A DNA stretch of 64,000 bases from Holothuria scabra. Taxonomy: Eukaryota; Echinodermata; Holothuroidea; Aspidochirotida; Holothuriidae. The stretch spans positions 23,143,318-23,207,317 of the forward strand of contig CM074188.1 of the NCBI GenBank assembly GCA_037179385.1, read 5' to 3'. The notes below the pieces were generated by a model. That model made no database searches, had not been told where the DNA came from, and was given only the letters and a program-made list of their open reading frames with translations. Of this stretch, positions 61,811 to 64,000 are shown in pieces (position 1 is the stretch's first letter; each line of letters starts with the position of its first letter). The position numbers and the translations under genes are program-made.

Positions 61811-61981
61811 GTTTAAAAGTGTAGGAATTCAGGCCTGAAATCTGGGGCATGCAAGTCCATTTTACCTCAAATCACTGTGTGGAATATGATTTTGTGCATA
61901 CCTAGTTGAAGAATGGGAGCCCATATACTCTTTTAAAGTTAAATAAAATAGCACACCAACCATGCACATTGTTTTTTTTTT

Positions 61982-62275
61982 TTAAAAGGGGACTGCCAAT
62001 GACCTTCAGGGCTAGAGCTAGCAGCCAAGTCCCCCCAACCTTATTTTGAAACAATAGGTAATCTCACACTTTTGTTATTTCTCTTCAAAGTATTGTTCCT
62101 AATAATTTAGGACTTCTATATTGCATATTCAAGGTGAACAAAGCAATTACTCCTGGTAAATTTCATATTAAACTGAGGGGAGAAAATCGTCACATGATCC
62201 TTAAGAGCTAGTAATGAAATAGGGCAGTCTACTGTCCTGGTTCAAGTTAGGGTGACAACTGCATTTTCTGTTTAA
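61982..62275 (-). mobile_element. MITE-2 copy with both TTAA sites
   Basis: TTAA at 61982-61985 and 62272-62275. The left terminus carries an extra 30-odd bases relative to the 48-kb copy (near 62000-62035). The right end is AGGGTGACAACTGCATTTTCTG. Confidence 0.7.
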
Positions 62276-62907
62276 CAAATGAGACACAAGTTGCCATTGC
62301 CAGTAATTTGAAACCTATGTGCATATTTGTGTTCTTGTTATTTTCTATATATTTTCCATTTCCTAACGAGTAAAACAACAGAACTGTATGGTATATTTCA
62401 CAAACCATAAATTATGATGTTATGATACTAAAATGATACTTTTTGGAGTTATTTTAGGCCCTGGTGTGATGATGTAATATGATCACATCAATGTGTTTTT
62501 TTGGTCCAGTACAAATGGCATGATATTGTGGCAATTGATGGTAAAGAACTCTTTTCACATTTGCTAAATGCATTGTCAGTTTTTGTCAGAAGGGACTGAT
62601 TACGGATTTTAAACAGGATTGATATTTATGGGAAGTACCGAATGGGGAACCATTCTGTAGTTCTTCTCAACTGTATAAACTGTTTTCTTTTTATTGCATA
62701 AATTTTGTAGTTTCTTTTGTATTTGAGCATATGGTTCATGGAGTTTTAATCAAGTTTTCCCCTCTGTTGTAGAAGTAAAGCTATGATTGACTTTTTGATC
62801 ATTTGAAGTGGAGCATTTAATGTAAGGGACAGCCACGGAATAGAAACAAAAGGCATTGTTGCTTGCTAGAGGGAACTGAGTGATTTGTGTTATTTTTTAT
62901 CATGATC

Positions 62908-63432
62908 AGTTAGTTAGATGGAGTTTTACAGCCCAGTTTCCAACCAATTGGTTTAAAGGACCAAACCTCTCACCCCAAACTGCAATTTTGGTACCCGGGT
63001 ACCAAAATTCTCAATTGGCTCAGCTCTTTGATTGACAGCTAATTCAAACAATGCAGAGTGCCAAAGCTTATATTGCACAGCATGAACGAAACTGAGAGTG
63101 TTTTTATTATATAAATTGAGTTTTTCTATACTCATCATGAAGCAATAAACTGAGGTTGTGTCTGGATGAGGATGAATTTCAGACAATTGTGGGAGGGGCT
63201 TCAGTAAGAAGGTTAGAAGAATTGGTACTGTTTGGGGTGAGAGAACTGGGTCTTTAAGTTAAGTTGGCACTGTCCTTTTTTCCAGTTGTGGCTCACTGGC
63301 ATGTTTTTCCAACTCCATTGTTTATGAGCACCAAGCATAATGGCAGAAGGTTCCATTTGTGAAGTCTTCGGTATGACAGGACTTCCTGATTACAAGTCAG
63401 ATGCTCTAACCACTTGACCATGCAGTGGGCTA
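62908..63432 (-). mobile_element. tRNA-derived SINE split by MITE-1
   Basis: The SINE tail and 3' body lie at 62908-62952 and the rest at 63258-63432. The minus-strand head is the best in the window: A box TGGTCAAGTGG (63410-63420) matches the TRGYNNARNNG consensus, and an anticodon-arm-like hairpin CTGA-CTTGTAA-TCAG has a loop that would read TGT. The uninterrupted form CCAATTGGTTTAAGTTGG at 37471 marks the insertion point. Confidence 0.85.
62953..63257 (+). mobile_element. MITE-1 copy inserted in a SINE
   Basis: TTAA at 62953-62956 and 63254-63257. Termini AGGACCAAACCTCTCACCCC and GGGGTGAGAGAACTGGGTCT. Comparison with the empty SINE sequence GGTTTAAGTTGG shows that a single TTAA became two, which directly demonstrates TTAA target duplication. 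Confidence 0.9.
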
Positions 63433-63774
63433 TGATTAAAAATATAACCGGTCAACATGTGAACCCTTGACCATCCCCTTCTAGAATACTTCAAAACTGA
63501 TTTTTCTTCTAAGGACATACTTAGCAGCTGTCCTAAGCTGGGACAGTGTACTGCAATCTCAAATCTATCAATAACAAACTAACTGTACAGGACCTGAATG
63601 CATACTAGATATTTCAATGTCCCAGGGATTTGTTAGATGCAGTCCCCCTCTCCCCTTCCCTGCATAAAGATTTTTAAGATGCCCCATGGCTAGAGTGCGC
63701 TTACCCTTGATCTAGAGTAGAAAAATCCGATCAAGGACTGATCCACCCATCTATATCAATTTTATAGTTTGAAT

Positions 63775-64000
63775 CATATGGGAACGATTGGTTCACATAC
63801 CACAAGCTGCCACACGTAGCGACGAGTTAGTGTGTAAAACTGGCAGTAAAAATTCAAGGTTCATGCAACAAAACAGGTCATATCTAAACTTCTGTTACAA
63901 ATATCTTCCTATTTCAGTTGCTTTAGTGAGGATTAACTTGTTTTAAGTCTATTTACATTTCTTTCATAACTCTATGTAATTGCTGTCACTAACACAAAAC
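63775..64000. mobile_element. Partial relative of the 6913-8151 element
   Basis: 63775-63981 is the reverse complement of 7945-8151, equal in length (207 bases) and differing at only a few sites. It starts with the terminus CATATGGGAACGATTGG. After 63981 the two sequences part abruptly, so this is a different deletion derivative of the family. It runs off the window. Confidence 0.8.

Overview
This window looks like noncoding, AT-rich nuclear DNA from an animal. There are no long open frames, no operon structure and no rRNA, tRNA or CRISPR. The longest open frame is 138 codons and resembles no protein I know. What fills the window is small non-autonomous mobile elements: TTAA-flanked MITEs, hAT-like MITEs, tRNA-derived SINEs, foldback elements, short tandem arrays and microsatellites. 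The mix of repeats suggests a marine invertebrate, perhaps an echinoderm or other deuterostome. That is an inference from general character, not a database result.

Layout. 1-41 kb is repeat-strewn DNA in which I see no convincing exon. It holds a perfect foldback element (228-478), two almost identical 196/198-bp inverted-repeat elements bracketing 1.1 kb of CpG-containing DNA (3534-5065), a 1.24-kb terminal-inverted-repeat element (6913-8151; a relative enters at the right edge, 63775-64000), a pair of hAT-like MITEs in opposite orientation (9891-10281 and 17327-17704, the second with a perfect 8-bp target duplication), and a 114-bp tandem array (28623-29387). A diverged tandem repeat with RFX-type palindromes lies at 40.9-41.7 kb.

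41.8-43.4 kb is a CpG-containing, repeat-poor stretch that could be a promoter. Just downstream, on the plus strand, I propose the only gene model here. Exon 1 (43860-43999) encodes a short N-terminus with a strong signal-anchor helix. Exon 2 (53242-53344) has excellent splice sites and one open frame. Exon 3 (61262-61471) has a strong acceptor and ends in TAG. The reading phases of the three pieces fit: exon 1 to 2 in phase 2, exon 2 to 3 in phase 0. The product would be a small type II membrane or Golgi-type protein. I do not recognise it with confidence. The two introns (9.2 and 7.9 kb) are loaded with MITEs and SINEs.

Two TTAA-flanked MITE families account for about 15 copies. MITE-1 is about 300 bp with 28-bp imperfect termini reading AGGGCC...CTCTCACCCC. 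MITE-2 is about 260-300 bp with termini reading AGGGCAAGAGCAGTCA. Three nested insertions give a relative chronology: a SINE fragment lies within a MITE-3 element (34425-34735), a MITE-1 lies within a SINE (62908-63432), and a second short repeat lies within a SINE with a 14-bp target duplication (53885-54186). No transposase or reverse transcriptase is visible, so all these elements must have been moved by enzymes encoded elsewhere.
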